From: Symbiodinium natans
Lineage: Eukaryota; Sar; Dinophyceae; Suessiales; Symbiodiniaceae
DNA: 64,000 nt
Reading direction: 5' to 3'
NCBI GenBank assembly: GCA_905221605.1
Contig: CAJNDS010002468.1
Span: 842,001-906,000, forward strand
Of the stretch, positions 9,126 to 19,762 are shown piece after piece. The notes beneath the pieces were generated by a model, which saw only the letters and a list, made by a program, of their open reading frames with translations, ran no database searches and was not told the DNA's origin. The translations under genes were made by a program, and so were the position numbers. Positions within the stretch are counted from its first letter, which is position 1. Every line of letters begins with the position of its first letter.

Positions 9126-9590
9126 ACCCCATGCTACAGCGTCTGAATCGGAACAGAAGATGAACCCCTGGAGGCACAAAAGCCACCAAACAAAAGTCTC
9201 CAGGCCATCCTGGTCCGCTCTTGCCAGCGACCTGTCAGAAGCCATGGTGCGTCTGTGAGCCATACGGATATTCCGATCTTCTCTCCACCCCCCCCCCCCC
9301 CCCAAACCCTAAACCCTGATCCTGCATCCCAACCCTAAACCGGGTTTAGGACTGAGGCTTTGCGGTGACATGGCGCAGAAGCTGTGAAGGGGTTTAGGGG
9401 TTAGGGGTTTGGGGTTTAGGGTTTAGGGTCGTGAGATCGTGAGATGTGAAGAGCAGCTATGGCCCGAATCTGGTGCCATGTCGTCTCAGGTGGCAAAACC
9501 ACCTGAGACCTATTCCTTTTAGGGTTTCGGCCTAAACTCAAGTCAATTGCACGCTGTTCTTCCATCCAGTGGTGCTTCATTATGCCCGAA
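9125..9590. other. Unique island with C run and palindromic phrase
   Basis: A run of about 17 C lies at 9288-9303. The island 9430-9590 contains GTCTCAGGTGG...CCACCTGAGAC (9482-9510), a perfect hairpin of 11 bases per arm. An open + frame at 9136-9260 has no recognisable motif. Confidence 0.4.
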
Positions 9591-9740
9591 AAGTCCATGT
9601 ACCATATTGTTATATACCTGGCCCCGAAGTACCTACATAGGAAGCACATTCAGGCTCAAGTAATTCCGATTTAGGTATCCTAAACCTTAAATCCTAAACC
9701 GTAAACCCTAAACCCTAAACTCCTCAGTTAGTTACGTGGA
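9591..9740. mobile_element. Family-2 element with embedded CCCTAAA tract
   Basis: Left end AAAGTCCATGTACCATATTG and right end TTAGTTACGTGGACCCTTT are the family-2 termini. Between the family interior and the right end there is a degenerate CCCTAAA tract (9670-9712) absent from the copy at 7968-8067. Confidence 0.65.
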
Positions 9741-10270
9741 CCCTTTGGGAAGATTCCCTTGAGTTCCAGCGCGTATGTCCTAAAGGGTCCCATCGCCGGG
9801 GTCTCAGGAAGGGCCCGGACAGGTCTAGGGGTTCACAGGAGGTCGCAGGAAGGTGGCAGCTGTGTAGGGTTTAGGGTTTAGGGTTTAGGGTTTAGGGTTT
9901 AGGGTTTAGGGTTCAAGGTGTAGGGGTGGTCCCAGCAGAAGCTCAGAATAGCTGTGAGGGCGGCCTCAGCCTTGAGTTTAGGGTTTAGGGTTTAGGGTTT
10001 ATTCAGGGTATTGTCGGGTAAACCCTACTTGGAGGTTCATGGTACTTTGTCCGTCAATTATAGCTGTACTTCCAACTATAGCCCTATGAGTGTACTTCAG
10101 GGGCTTATGAGTGGCTATAGCCACACCAGTATAATTGGGTGATAAGTACCCTGAACCTCCAAGTATCCGGGATTGGGCAGTTCCCCAAGCTGTGTTTCTC
10201 TTTGGGCGCCCTCAAAGGGATTCGGAATGTAGAGAACCCCTTACTTCCGTGGTTTAAGGCTTAGGGTTAC
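9740..10270. repeat. TTTAGGG arrays and a family-1 element
   Basis: TTTAGGG lies at 9866-9912 and 9976-10000. A family-1 element lies at 10026-10166: TACTTGGAGGTTCATGGTACTT ... AAGTACCCTGAACCTCCAAGTA. Its centre TAGCCCTATGAG...CTTATGAGTGGCTATAG is also inverted, so nearly the whole element is a hairpin. Confidence 0.85.
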
Positions 10271-10980
10271 ATGTATTTCCCCACAACAATCCCAGTAGTG
10301 CTTCCTGTGCAACTCAAGAAGTTGCCTGACGCTCTGCCTCTGACATCGTCGAAGCTTACACATCTACTGTGCTTTGCGCCGACTCTGCGGGTTTAGGGGT
10401 TTGGTGCTTAGGGTATAGAGGGTTATAGGGTTTTAATCATAGGGCTGAGGGGTTTAGGGTTTAGGGGTTGGGGGGCTTAGGTTCAGCGTTTAGGGTTTAG
10501 GGGGTTGGGGGTTTAGGTTCAGCGGGTGTCCCGAAGCCGCGCAGATGTGATCGCAGCTCCGCCTTACGGCAGCCTTTGAGAACGCACGCCTAAGGGCCTT
10601 GAGGAGCACGTTGGCCGAAAGTTTGCTGTGCCACGTTTGCTTTAGCATCCCGATTGGGATTTTCTTGTTGCTCCGGTAAACCCAAGGATCCACGTACCTA
10701 TTTTAGGGTTGAGGGTTTAGGGTTTAGGGTTACATAGTATGTACTTGGGCCTTGAAGCTACTATAGGATCCTTAGGGTAACCCTCCAAGGAGGGGTACTG
10801 CATTGTAGTCCAGATGCGAGTCGAGCAGAGATGATCTCATTCATCCCTATACCTTCATCAGCCTCGCGGGGCATTTCTCGCGCTGGAAAAGTTTCGTGCG
10901 CCCGCTGGGCAAGAAGGACAGCCCTGAACTTAAACCCGAAGCCCAACTCCTCAAACCCCAACTCCACACGCACCCTTTTC
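10270..10980 (+). other. Cluster of candidate exons
   Basis: Three + strand open islands alternate with TTTAGGG-like tracts: 10277-10396 (FPTTIPVVLPVQLKKLPDAL...), 10551-10679 (SQLRLTAAFENARLRALRST...), and from 10813 (DASRAEMISFIPIPSSASRG...). None is recognised. They may be exons of the polymerase gene or another gene; chance cannot be excluded. A family-2 element with a telomeric insert occupies 10684-10776. Confidence 0.28.
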
Positions 10981-11740
10981 CGCTGCTAGTTTTGAGATTT
11001 GGGTTTTTTCAACCCTAAGCTGGGGTTTCTGCTTCTTCTGGCGATGTCTATTCTGGGTGGAGGCCCCTGGAAGGGCTTAATTATGGGGTTTGGGGGTTTA
11101 CAGATTTGTTGCCACAGGAGCTTCTTTTCAGTTGTTGGGAGGTGCTGTGTTCCAATTTTATAAGGCGGCATGCCCAAACCCTAGACCCTAGATCCTGAAC
11201 CCTAAACTCTACACACTAAGGAGCTCTAGCCTGCATCCCTAAACCCTAAACCCTAAACCCTAAACCCTAAACCCTAAACCCTAAACCCTAGGAACTCTTG
11301 TAGCTTTTTCGGAGCTTCGTGGTGAGATGGCTGGCACACTCATTTAGGCTCCTGAATTTGGGTAGGGTTTAGGGTTTAGGGCCGAAGTTTAGGTTTTAGG
11401 GTGTGGCGTGTGCAGTTCCCATCTCAAAGCACGCCTAAACCCTAAACCCTAAACCCTAAACCCTAAACCCCCCGGAACAGCCGCCGGCTCATGGCGACTT
11501 GGCTTCCAGCGCTGATGAAGACCCCCTCAAGCCCAAGACCTGTAGAGCCCTACATGAAACAGCAGCCCGAAACCCTAAACCCTGAACCCAGAACCCTGAA
11601 CCCTAAACCCTAGACCCTAAACCCTAAACCCTAACCCTAAACCCTAAACCCTAAACCCTAAACCCTAAACCCTAAACCCTAAACCCTAAACCCTAAACCC
11701 TACACTCCTTGAAGCCCTAAGCCCTGAACACCTACACCAA
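10980..11740. repeat. CCCTAAA arrays around short islands
   Basis: Arrays lie at 11237-11291, 11436-11470 and 11574-11702; a short TTTAGGG lies at 11365-11382. The island 11474-11574 has a + frame with PPAHGDLASSADEDPLKPKT, a possible exon of unknown protein. The island 10985-11180 shows nothing recognisable. Confidence 0.8.
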
Positions 11741-12690
11741 GCCTGGGCCTGGATCTCTACAGGGAAGGCCACCCCGGGTTTAGAGCTTAGGGTGTAGACG
11801 GTTTAGGGTTTAGGGTTTCGGGCTTAGGGTTTAGGGTTTAGGGTTTAGGGTTAGGGGGGGCCGGGCAACCTCAGACACCGAACCCAACTCCCAAAACCCG
11901 CGCGCTCAAGCCTGTAAACCCTAAAGCCCCTAATTCCTCTGGACCCCCCCCCAAACCCTTAAACCCTTAAACCCCCTAAGCCCTAAACTACCCCAAGCCC
12001 TAAACCCCAAGCCCTAACCCCCCTTCCCTCTCCCCAACAAGCGGACTTGGGTTTAAACCCTAAAGCCTTTCATGTTCGGCCCAGATGGCAACCCCAGGCT
12101 GGCGGTCTGGAAGCTTTCAGGGTTTTTGGTTGGGGTGTTCCCCTTTTTTGTAGCAGTCCTCAACCCTAAACCCTAAACCCTAAACCCTAAACCCTAAACC
12201 CTAAACCCTAAACCCTAAACCCTAAACCCTAAACCCTAAACCGAAGAGGGAGTACCCCCCAATTAGAATCCCTTTTAAGGTTTGCGAGTATGTGGGGTTT
12301 AAGGGTGTAGGGTGTGCACAGGGTTTAGGCCTGCGGGCTTAGGGTTCCATTTTGGGTTTAGGAGGTTTAGGGTTAGGAACTATATGTCCTATGTTCATAT
12401 ACACCCACGCGGGAACATCTAACATCCTCAGATATGAATTGCTTCTTTCGGCAGCCTGAGGTAGAGTGGAGTAGAGGGTTAGGGTTTAGGGTTTCGGGCT
12501 TCCGGGTTTGGGAGCATTTTGGGATTGGTGTGGGTCATGAAACTTCACAACTTGCATTTTACATTCCTCGCATCCCGCGAGCCTCGAAAGAAACCATACC
12601 CTAGAAACCCCAAACCCCAAACCCTAATCCCTAGCCCTAAACCCTAAACCCTAAACCCTAATCCTAAACCCTAAACCCGAAGCCCCTGCC
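11740..12690. repeat. Mixed telomeric tracts and degenerate CCC-rich sequence
   Basis: TTTAGGG lies at 11802-11850, degenerate CCCTAA at 11930-12030, CCCTAAA at 12164-12242 and 12627-12677. The island 12071-12121 can be read MFGPDGNPRLAVWKLS on the + strand (candidate exon). The island 12380-12470 shows no motif. Confidence 0.75.
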
Positions 12691-12693
12691 AAG

Positions 12694-12785
12694 CCCTGGA
12701 TTCCGAAGCCCGACGACGTAAACTTGTGCACAGCGGAGGCGCCGCTTCGCGTGCGCTGCCGCCGGTGGTGGGCTTCATCGACATG
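12694..12785 (+). CDS. Y-family DNA polymerase (eta-like), first recognised exon
   Basis: The exon ends PPVVGFIDM, whose ID is the metal-binding aspartate region of Y-family translesion polymerases. Upstream it reads ALDSEARRRKLVHSGGAASR, a plausible N-terminal region. A GA donor at 12786 joined to the AAG|G acceptor at 14055 gives FIDM|DCFYVAVER, the family's catalytic motif I. The start codon was not found and upstream exons are likely. Y-family polymerases copy past damaged bases in the nucleus. Confidence 0.72.
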
Positions 12786-14055
12786 GAGCGCTGACGGCCT
12801 ATGTCCCTAAACCCTGATTCCTAAACCATAAACCCTAAACCCTAAACCCTAAACCCTAAACCCTCATGTTAATGTCGCTTTAATAAACCACCCCCCCCCC
12901 CCCCCCGCATCTTGTTTTGGTCCCCAGGGTTTGGATGGGTCAAAAAAAGAGGGGGTGTCAATAATTGGAATCTGGGGGTCTTCTGGGGGTCTGGGCAGGG
13001 GTCAGCTGTCAGGGTCTGCTCTGCTTTGTCTTGAAGGGAGCCTCGGAGCTCTTTCAAGCCAGCTCAGCTGACAAGTCTTCTCTGCAATGGAACTCTTAAG
13101 CCATTTTCAGTAAAATCTTGCATTCCTGGCCGGAAAAATATTGCAGTGTCACCCCATTATTATTCTCACCGGACCCCCCTATATAGACTTGTTTATTAGC
13201 CCGGAAACCTCGCGCAATGGAAAGTAGTCTTCGGCTGGGGCCCTCTGGCCTGGCGAATATTGCAATTCCCACCCCCATTTATAAATGTGCGGTTAACATT
13301 AAACCCTAAACCCTGAACCCTAGTTAAACCGCAAGGGGGTCGAGGCCCTAGCACATCTTACAGGGGCTGAAAAATCAGTAGCCAGCCCTTTTGCCGGATT
13401 GATCAAGAAAATTCTTTCCCTAAACCCTAAACCCTAAACCCTAAACCCCAAACCCTGAACCTGGTTGTTCGAGAGATAAAATCTTGGTTTCGGCTTTGCT
13501 TGGATTATCCGGATAATATCGTCGGGGTCTTGGAAAGGAGGCTTGCCATGCCCCCTAAACCCAAAACCCTAAACCCTAAACCCTAAACCCCAAACCCTAA
13601 ACCCTAAACCCTACACCCCAAACCCAGGAATTTTCTGTGGACAAAAGAAGGGGTGTCCTAGGTAAGGTTGATCGGGATGTGAGGAGGAGCCCTCGAAGGG
13701 AACCCAGGGGTTCCGAGTTTAGGGCTTGGAGGGGTTTGGGGTTTAGGGTTTAGGGTTCAGGGTTTAGGGTTTATGGTTTAGGGTCGTTTAGGGTTTAGGG
13801 TTTTGGGGTTCCCTGAACCCTGACCTCAAGAAAGGGGATGTACTTCAATGATTTCGGGGAAATATCCTATGTCAGGGCACAAGGTTGCTAAACCCTATAC
13901 CCTGCAACCGCCTAAACTCTGAGACCCGAAACTCTTCATCCCTCAACTTCCAAACCCTAAACCCTAAACCCTAAACCCTAAACCCTAAACCCTAAACCCT
14001 AACCCCCTAAACCCTAAAAAGGCCCAAACGTCTAAACACTGCTTTGCAAGCCAAG
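12786..14055. repeat. Polymerase intron with multiple telomeric arrays
   Basis: This inferred GA-AG intron of 1270 bases contains CCCTAAA at 12822-12864, 13417-13458, 13555-13627 and 13951-14018, and TTTAGGG at 13738-13800. A 17-base C run lies at 12890-12906. The unique part 12907-13290 has open frames on the minus strand but no recognisable motif. Confidence 0.7.
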
Positions 14056-14095
14056 GACTGCTTCTACGTCGCTGTGGAGCGCCCTTGCAGCATGG
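14056..14095 (+). CDS. Y-family DNA polymerase, exon with DCFYVAVER
   Basis: The 40-base exon reads DCFYVAVERPCSM. Together with the preceding FIDM it forms the palm/fingers motif I (hydrophobic-D-x-D-x-F-[FY]-x-x-V-E) of DinB/Rad30 polymerases, including the steric-gate tyrosine. The acceptor is CCAAG|G. The 3' boundary (GC donor at 14096, giving SM|VAIEVVQYP) is tentative. Confidence 0.75.
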
Positions 14096-15653
14096 GCGTC
14101 TCCCACAGGGTTTAGGGTTTAGGGTTTAGGGTTAGGGCTTAGGGTTTAGGGTTTAGGGCTTAGGGCTTAGGGCTTGGGGTTTAGGGTTTAGGGCTTCGGG
14201 CGAAGGGCGAAGGGTTGGAGGTCCAGGGTTTAGAGGCATGGTATTCAGGCGTCTTCTTGGGGGCTTTCTTTGTGTGAGGGTGGTAGATGTACACAAATGC
14301 CAAAGTTTAGGTTTTAGGGTTTTGGTTTAGGGTTTAGGGGGTCGGAACAATTCGCAATAGTATACCCTTATGGTCCCTTTACAATTCTATTGTCATACCC
14401 CCCCTCAAAAAGACACTCATTGTAACTACAAAGGCCCCCCGCAGTACGGCTTGCTACGTCCTCTTAGGAAGTCGAGGAGCCTAAGTCCCAAACTCTAAAC
14501 ACCCTAAACCCTACAAAGACCCTAAACCCTATAAAGACCCTAAACCCTGTAAAGACCCTAAACCCTACAAACCCTAAACCCTTTAAAGACCCTAAACCCT
14601 AGAAACCCTAAAAACCCCTGAAAGCCTCACAGGCGCGCGCGCGACGCGCGGCTGACAGGGAAGCCTTGCGCTGTGCCTTGACATGCAGGAGGAGTTTTTT
14701 CTTGGAGGCGCTGGGCACTTAAAGCCCCAATTAAGAGGGTTTAGGGTCCAGTTGTTGGGGTTTAGGGCCGTTATCGCCCAGATTCTAAGCGCCTTAAATA
14801 CCCGAATATGGTGTTTATACTTGGGTGTCAAGGACAGATATGATTATTGGTTAATTCCTTAGGTTCCCTTATAAGCCCGTTTAAATCAAAAGTGCACCCT
14901 TTCTATCCTAGGTAACTCCTGGATCTAGACACTACTGGTTTTAGAAGTATCATGAACCTTTCCTTTCAGGTCGTCCCGGGTTTGGGGGAATGAGTGTTCC
15001 GGGTGGTTGGAATCCGGGTTTAGGATTTAGGGTTCAGCGTCTAGGGTTCGGGGCTCGCATGTCTTTTGGATCTCGGGTTTCGGCTGTAGGCTTCCATAAA
15101 TCTTCCCTCAAGAAGGTAAGCCCTAGGGTCTACCGGCAGAGACTAGTGAGGGTTCGTCAAAAGTGGTTTCCGATGTTTGGTTTCTGAGGACCCTAGACCC
15201 TAAGCCCTAACCCCTAAACCGTTCAAACACGCTTGAGCATACAGGGTTTGAAGCTTGCCCATGAGCCTCTGTAGCGCACACTTGACCCTTAAATGGGGTT
15301 CAACCCTAAACCCTAAACCCTAAACCCTAAACCCCAAACCCTAAAGGCCGAAGTATAGACTACATAGGTGCACGGACCCTTGGGGCTTGTGTAGCCGGAT
15401 GCCCCGTAGTGAGCCCTTTGTTCTCCGCCCTTTCATCTAAGCAACGCAGCACCTGAGTTATAGTGCGAGACACTGAACTTCGGGCCTACTTACCAAGTTA
15501 CTTCTGATTGTAGGGGGGGGTTCTTCTCCCTCTAGAACACTTACACCCCTAAGTCCCGAACACCCTAGAATGCTAAACCCTCAACTCTACACTTAGAATC
15601 TAAACCTCAATCCCTAAACCCGAAACCCTAAACCCGAAACCCGAACCTTATAG
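14096..15653. repeat. Polymerase intron with telomeric arrays and unique islands
   Basis: The first array is TTTAGGG (14107-14196) and the last substantial array CCCTAAA (15301-15345, degenerate to 15640). An unusual ladder of CCCTAAACCCTACAAAGAC repeats lies at 14500-14620, and (GCGC)n-like GCGCGCGCGCGACGCGCG at 14633-14651. Islands 14640-15190 hold open frames without motifs. Confidence 0.65.
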
Positions 15654-15737
15654 TTGCCATTGAGGTGGTGCAGTATCCCACTGGCGAACGCGGGCGTCCA
15701 GACTTGCCGCCAGAGGCAGACCGTTGGCGAACTGGAG
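15654..15737 (+). CDS. Y-family DNA polymerase, fingers exon
   Basis: The exon reads VAIEVVQYPTGERGRPDLPP then EADRWRTGG across the junction. VVQY is the conserved phrase before the fingers loop in eta-type polymerases. The GC donor at 15738 joined to AG|G at 16224 yields RTGG|AMGGIIAVSYEARAKG, exactly the order found in the family. The GERGRPDLPPEADRW insert is longer than in the plant and animal proteins as I remember them. Confidence 0.75.
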
Positions 15738-15828
15738 GCAACGCTTAGGGCTCCGGGTTCAGGGTTTAGGGTTTAGGGTTTAGGATTTTAAAACCGTAAA
15801 AGGTAAACCCTGAACCCTCAACCCCACC

Positions 15829-15865
<37 letters not shown>

Positions 15866-16224
15866 AGCTTCCCGAATTCCCTTAAACCCCATAAACCTAA
15901 ATACCCCTCAGTCCTTAAAGCCCTAAACCCTAAACCCTAAGCCGTCAAAAGGGGGCTTGCGGCTACTTCAAGAACCAAAAAGCCTCCTCCTTTGCAGGTT
16001 CCTACTGCCAAAAACCCGTTAAGTACAACAAAAGGTAGGCTTTGGGTCTGTTAAGGTTTTGGGGTTTTGGGTGTTGAAGGCCTAGCCCTAAACCCTAAAC
16101 CCTAAACCCTATAACCCTAAACCCTTAACCCTAAACCCTAAACTTCTAGGGTTTGCTTCAGAGTGATGGGCTTCAAGTTTCTTTAGGGTTTTGGAGGGCT
16201 TGGGTGACTTCGGTTCGAGAGCAG
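15738..16224. repeat. Polymerase intron with a 33-base C run
   Basis: TTTAGGG lies close to the donor (15759-15784), a C run at 15828-15862, and CCCTAAA at 15925-15942 and 16083-16145. The right part has a family-4 end (AAAAGGTAGGCTTTGGGTCTGTTAAGG, 16031-16057). Confidence 0.75.
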
Positions 16225-16283
16225 GCGCCATGGGAGGCATCATTGCGGTGTCCTACGAAGCTCGTGCGAAGGGCGTCACCAGA
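16225..16283 (+). CDS. Y-family DNA polymerase, exon with VSYEAR
   Basis: The exon reads AMGGIIAVSYEARAKGVTR. The [IV]AVSYEAR-x-x-GV-x-R phrase is a signature of the eta/kappa branch: the arginine contacts the incoming nucleotide. The next homologous residues (M-x-G-x-E-A-R) are found at 17246; the precise donor near 16281 is not canonical in my reading, so either an uncommon splice or a small error is involved. Confidence 0.8.
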
Positions 16284-17245
16284 ACGACTCTAGGACTGAC
16301 CTTCGTTGGGATTGGGGTTTAGGGTTTGCGGTTTTGGCTTTAGAGGGTTTAGAGGGCTTATGGGGTTGACAAGGTTTCCGGGCTTTATAGGGTTTAGGGC
16401 CACCTTCTTGGGTTCGATCGTTTTCTTGTGTGGATTGTTTCGGTTCTGCGGCTTTGGGTTTTCCGCCTTTTTTGTTTCAAAGGTTTGCTTCCAGCTTTCC
16501 TTGCGGTGTTTTTGCCCTGGACGAAGCCGGATGACAACCCCTAGACCTGAGCCCTAGATGGTCCTAGATCTACGTGGACTACTATGATTTCTGGCAGGGT
16601 GCACCCAGGATAGCTTGAGGTGCCCTGAATAGGCTGTGGGTTTGAGGAAGGGCTAAGGGTTCGTGGTTCTCTTAGGGTAGTTAGATGATCCCTCAGTGTG
16701 GGCCCTTAAAAATACCTTAAAAGGGTTTAGGGTTTAGGGTTTAGTGTTTAGGGGTAAGGGATCATGCTGAGGTCCATAGAACTACCCTTACTAGCGGTTT
16801 ATGGCAGGCACCCAGGGAACCCTTAGGGAAGCTTGGGGAGCCTTCGGGAGTAGTGGGGAGTAATTATTAGGGAACCTTGGGTACACACCCCTCTTGGAGC
16901 CCCTCATGAAGGCCTTTTTAGAAGCCTCAAACCCTTCAAAGCCACAAGCCCTGAAGCCCTCAAAGCCCTTCACCCCCCGCATCCTTCAACCCGGATATAG
17001 AACGCCCCTTGCAGTTTATAGGGTTTAACCCTAAACCCTAAACCCTAAACCCGAAACCCTAAACCCTAAACCCTTTAGGGTTGAACCCTGAATACCTTCT
17101 GCACCGATTCGACAGAACCTATTCAACATGACTTATGCCGACCGTGTCGTCGCAGACTCCTGTTTCTTCGCGTCGCGCTTGACAATGAGGGGCGATACAG
17201 TTGCCCCCCTAGAACAGCAAGCTGCCCGTGTGAAGATGCTCCAAG
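16284..17245. repeat. Polymerase intron region with a family-6 element
   Basis: It contains TTTAGGG-like sequence at 16314-16400 and a family-6 inverted-repeat element at 16674-16787 (CTTAGGGTAGTTAGATGATCC ... GGTCCATAGAACTACCCTTA) with a TTTAGGG tract in its middle (16726-16756). CCCTAAA lies at 17028-17075. Other open frames show no motif. Confidence 0.65.
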
Positions 17246-17281
17246 GATGTCGGGTGCCGAAGCCCGCAAGGCTTCCTGACT
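17246..17281 (+). CDS. Y-family DNA polymerase, short exon SGAEARKA
   Basis: After an AAG|G acceptor the frame reads MSGAEARKAS then stops. It fits the M-x-G-x-E-A-[RK]-x-x-C-P segment that directly follows GVTR in polymerase eta. The upstream phrase TMRGD at 17187-17201 is also family-like and may be an alternative or duplicated exon end. Boundaries are uncertain. Confidence 0.5.
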
Positions 17282-18180
17282 TTTTCGGGGGCGTTTAGGG
17301 TTTTGGGTTTTGGGTTTAGGGTTTGGGGTTTAGGGTTTAGGGTTTAGGGGGAGGGGGGGGGGGGGTATTTGCGCGGGATGTGTTTGGTATTGGGGGGGGG
17401 TGGGGGGGGGGGGGTGGGGGGGGGGGTGGTGGGGGGCCGGGTTATAGGCTTTGCGTTCAGGGGCTTTGACCCAGAACCCTAAACACCAAGCCCTTGAACC
17501 TAAAATCTAGACTTTAAACTCTAAACCCTAAACCCTGGGGGGGGGAGAGGGAACGGGGTGTGGAGTGCGTTGTGTGCTGTGGGCGCCCTATACCGTGTAA
17601 AACCCTACACCCTAGACTCCAAACTTTAGGGTTCAGTTCAATACTTGGCGGGTCAATGGTGGCTACAACTCGGGTGTAGCTCTACTATTGCAACGTGTAG
17701 TTTCCTGACCCTCTGGGGTGGATTTGTGACCTTAGCTACTTCTGATCATAAGCGAACCTTCAAGTAATGTTTGGGGCTCAGGGCTAGAGATTTGGTAGCT
17801 ACTTCCAAGGAAGGCTCGTTTAGGAGCCCCCATGATAATTCGGACCGCGTTTATGCAGGGTTTATGGTCTAGCGTTAGGGTTGAGGGTTTAGGGTTTAAG
17901 GTCTAGCGCTAGGGTTTAGGGTTTAGGGTTTAGGGTTGAGGGTTTAGGGTTTAGGGTTTAGGGTTTAGGGTTTAGGGTTTAGGGTTCAGGGTGTGTCAGG
18001 GGAGGGCGCGCGCTCGGGTGTGAAACACCCCGGGCCGCGCGCTCGCGTTGCCCGTCAACCCACCCCGGCCACCCACACTATACTCTATTAGGGTTTAGGG
18101 TTTATGGAATTTACTTTCTTGTGCCCCGATGCTTGCTTTGACGTTTTTAAGTTTCGCTGTTAGGGTTTAAGCTGGGGTTG
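17282..18180. repeat. G-rich runs and TTTAGGG arrays
   Basis: TTTAGGG lies at 17322-17352; interrupted G runs occupy 17353-17440 (several of 8-12 G). TTTAGGG follows at 17877-17992, ending in a GC-rich stretch GGGCGCGCGCTCGGG. The island 17600-17860 shows nothing recognisable. Confidence 0.85.
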
Positions 18181-19015
18181 GGGGTAGCCTCGGCCCTTTT
18201 CGGGCCTTCGGCGTGTCAGGGCCCGTAGAGGCCCTTATTTATTTGAAGGTCAGGGAAACCCTTTGTGTCTGCTCCTGGATTCCCTTTCTTTAAGGGCCTC
18301 AATTAAGCATCGATTTCACTACCAAAAAATCGCATTTTTCATTGCGGGTACGGGCATCCTGGGGTCCCCCTTCTTTTAGGGGGCCTTTTGAAGCCTTTTG
18401 AAGTATTTTGGTGGCTCTTGGGGTCTCTCGGGGCCTTGTTCGGACCTTCGGCGTGTCAGGGGCCGTAGAGGCTTTATTCATTTAAAGGTCAGGGAACCTA
18501 TTAATGAGTTTTTCGCCAATGAGTCTTTCAATCGCTAGGGTTTAAGCTCGGGTTCGGGGTAGCCTCGGCCCTTTTCGGGCCTTCGGCAAGTTAGGGCCCG
18601 TAGAGGCCCTTATTTGCTTGAAGGCCTTCGTAGGGTTTTGCGGTGTTAGGGTTTAAGCTGGGGTTCGGGGTAGCCTCGGCCCTTTTCGGGCCTTCGGCAC
18701 GTTAGGGCCCGTAGAGGCCCTTATTTGCTTGAAGGCCGTCGTAGGGTTTTGCGGTGTCAGGGTTTAGGCTGGGGTTCGGGGTAGTTTCGGTCCTTTTCGG
18801 GCCTTCGGCACGTGGGCCCGTAGAGGTCCTTGCTGATTTAGGGGGAGCCATCGATTTCAATACTAAAAGGCGGGCAGGGGCTAAAAGCAATGTTTTCAAT
18901 ATTCTCATTGTGGGCACGGACAAATCTTGTGGTCCCCCTTCTTTTAGTGGGCCTTTTGAAGCTTTTGAAGCTTTTGGTGGCTCTTGGCGCCTCTTGGGGG
19001 CTTCCTAGGCCCTTA
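18180..19015. repeat. Two interleaved tandem-repeat units of 100-150 bases
   Basis: Unit A (CCTCGGCCCTTTTCGGGCCT TCGGC...GCCCGTAGAGGCCCTTATTT) begins near 18186, 18430 (degenerate), 18561, 18679 and 18780. Unit B (ATCGATTTCA..TAC..AAAA ... GTCCCCCTTCTTTTAG ... TTTTGGTGGCTCTTGG) lies at about 18310-18425 and 18849-18985. The order A-B-A-A-A-A-B suggests amplification of A inside an older A-B pair. It lies inside the presumed polymerase intron. Confidence 0.8.
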
Positions 19016-19660
19016 GCCGAGCCCTGGTTGGGGGGGCCCTTGGCAGGGTGTTAGGCCAAGGGGGCGTATTGTTGGGGGTTCTTGACGGTCTTGGCCGGTC
19101 CTTGAGTCCTTGGCTCCCTTGGCTTGGGGGGCCCTTGGCCCGGGTTGGAAATGTGAAAAAGCCCCCAAAATCACGAAATTGAGCAACCAGCCTGCCTGGA
19201 CCCCTCGCCAGCCTCCTGGTCCAGGAATCCAGCTACCAGGGACCAGGGGGCCCCCGGCGGGGGGGGCCCGACAAACCCTGAACCCAAAACCCTGAACCGA
19301 CCTCCAGAGGCAAAGGGTTACGATTTGGGGTTATACTTTAGCTACGCTAAAGGTGGTCTGGGTGCCGGCCATCCCTTAGCCGAGTACTGACGTTGTCGTA
19401 AAAAAGGCCGATGTCCGTTGGCCTGTCCAGGACAGACGGTGAGGCTTAACCCTCACCTTTCCGTTTCTCTTTTCGCTTGGGCGCTCGGGCTGTAAGGCCC
19501 TCGGCCGAGCGTTCGGGGTCTGTCGCTCGACGGAAGCGACCCCTCACTTAGTTTAGGGTTTAGGGTTTAGGGTTTAGGGTTTAGGGTTTAGGGTTTAGGG
19601 TTTAGGGTTTAGGGTTTAGGGTTTAGGGTTTAGGGTTTAGGGTTTAGGGTTTAGCAACTC
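19015..19660. repeat. Unique GC-rich stretch followed by a 15-unit TTTAGGG array
   Basis: 19015-19300 is G/C-rich with repeated CTTGGC words. 19300-19550 contains short hairpins (GCCGAGCG near 19503, CGCTCGACGGAAGCGAC) and no recognised RNA gene. 19552-19654 is an almost perfect TTTAGGG array ending right before the next polymerase exon. Confidence 0.8.
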
Positions 19661-19762
19661 AAGCTGCAGATCTGCCGGAGGCCTGCCCGGAGATTATCTT
19701 GGTGCAGGTGCCGACGGCCTTCGGGAAAGCCGACCTCCGCATCTACAAGGCTTCCGAGGGTT
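19661..19762 (+). CDS. Y-family DNA polymerase, exon with LVQVPT...KADL
   Basis: The exon reads DLPEACPEIILVQVPTAFGK then ADLRIYKASEG. ACP-x-[IL]-x-[LV]-V-Q-V-P-[TV] followed by GKA[DN]L-x-x-Y is the stretch after motif II in polymerase eta, and it links naturally to EARKA of the previous exon. The following exons that should carry the catalytic SIDE[AV]Y motif were not found, so the gene is either incomplete here or continues in exons that I missed. Confidence 0.8.

Noticed and set aside
13050-13110. Dinoflagellate spliced-leader relic (AAGCCATTTT near 13098)
   Set aside because: The match is short and lacks the rest of the leader; no full or partial leader was found elsewhere by eye.
19300-19550. 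Possible structured RNA (rRNA, snRNA or tRNA)
   Set aside because: Short hairpins are present but no conserved box, anticodon arm or rRNA core that I recognise.
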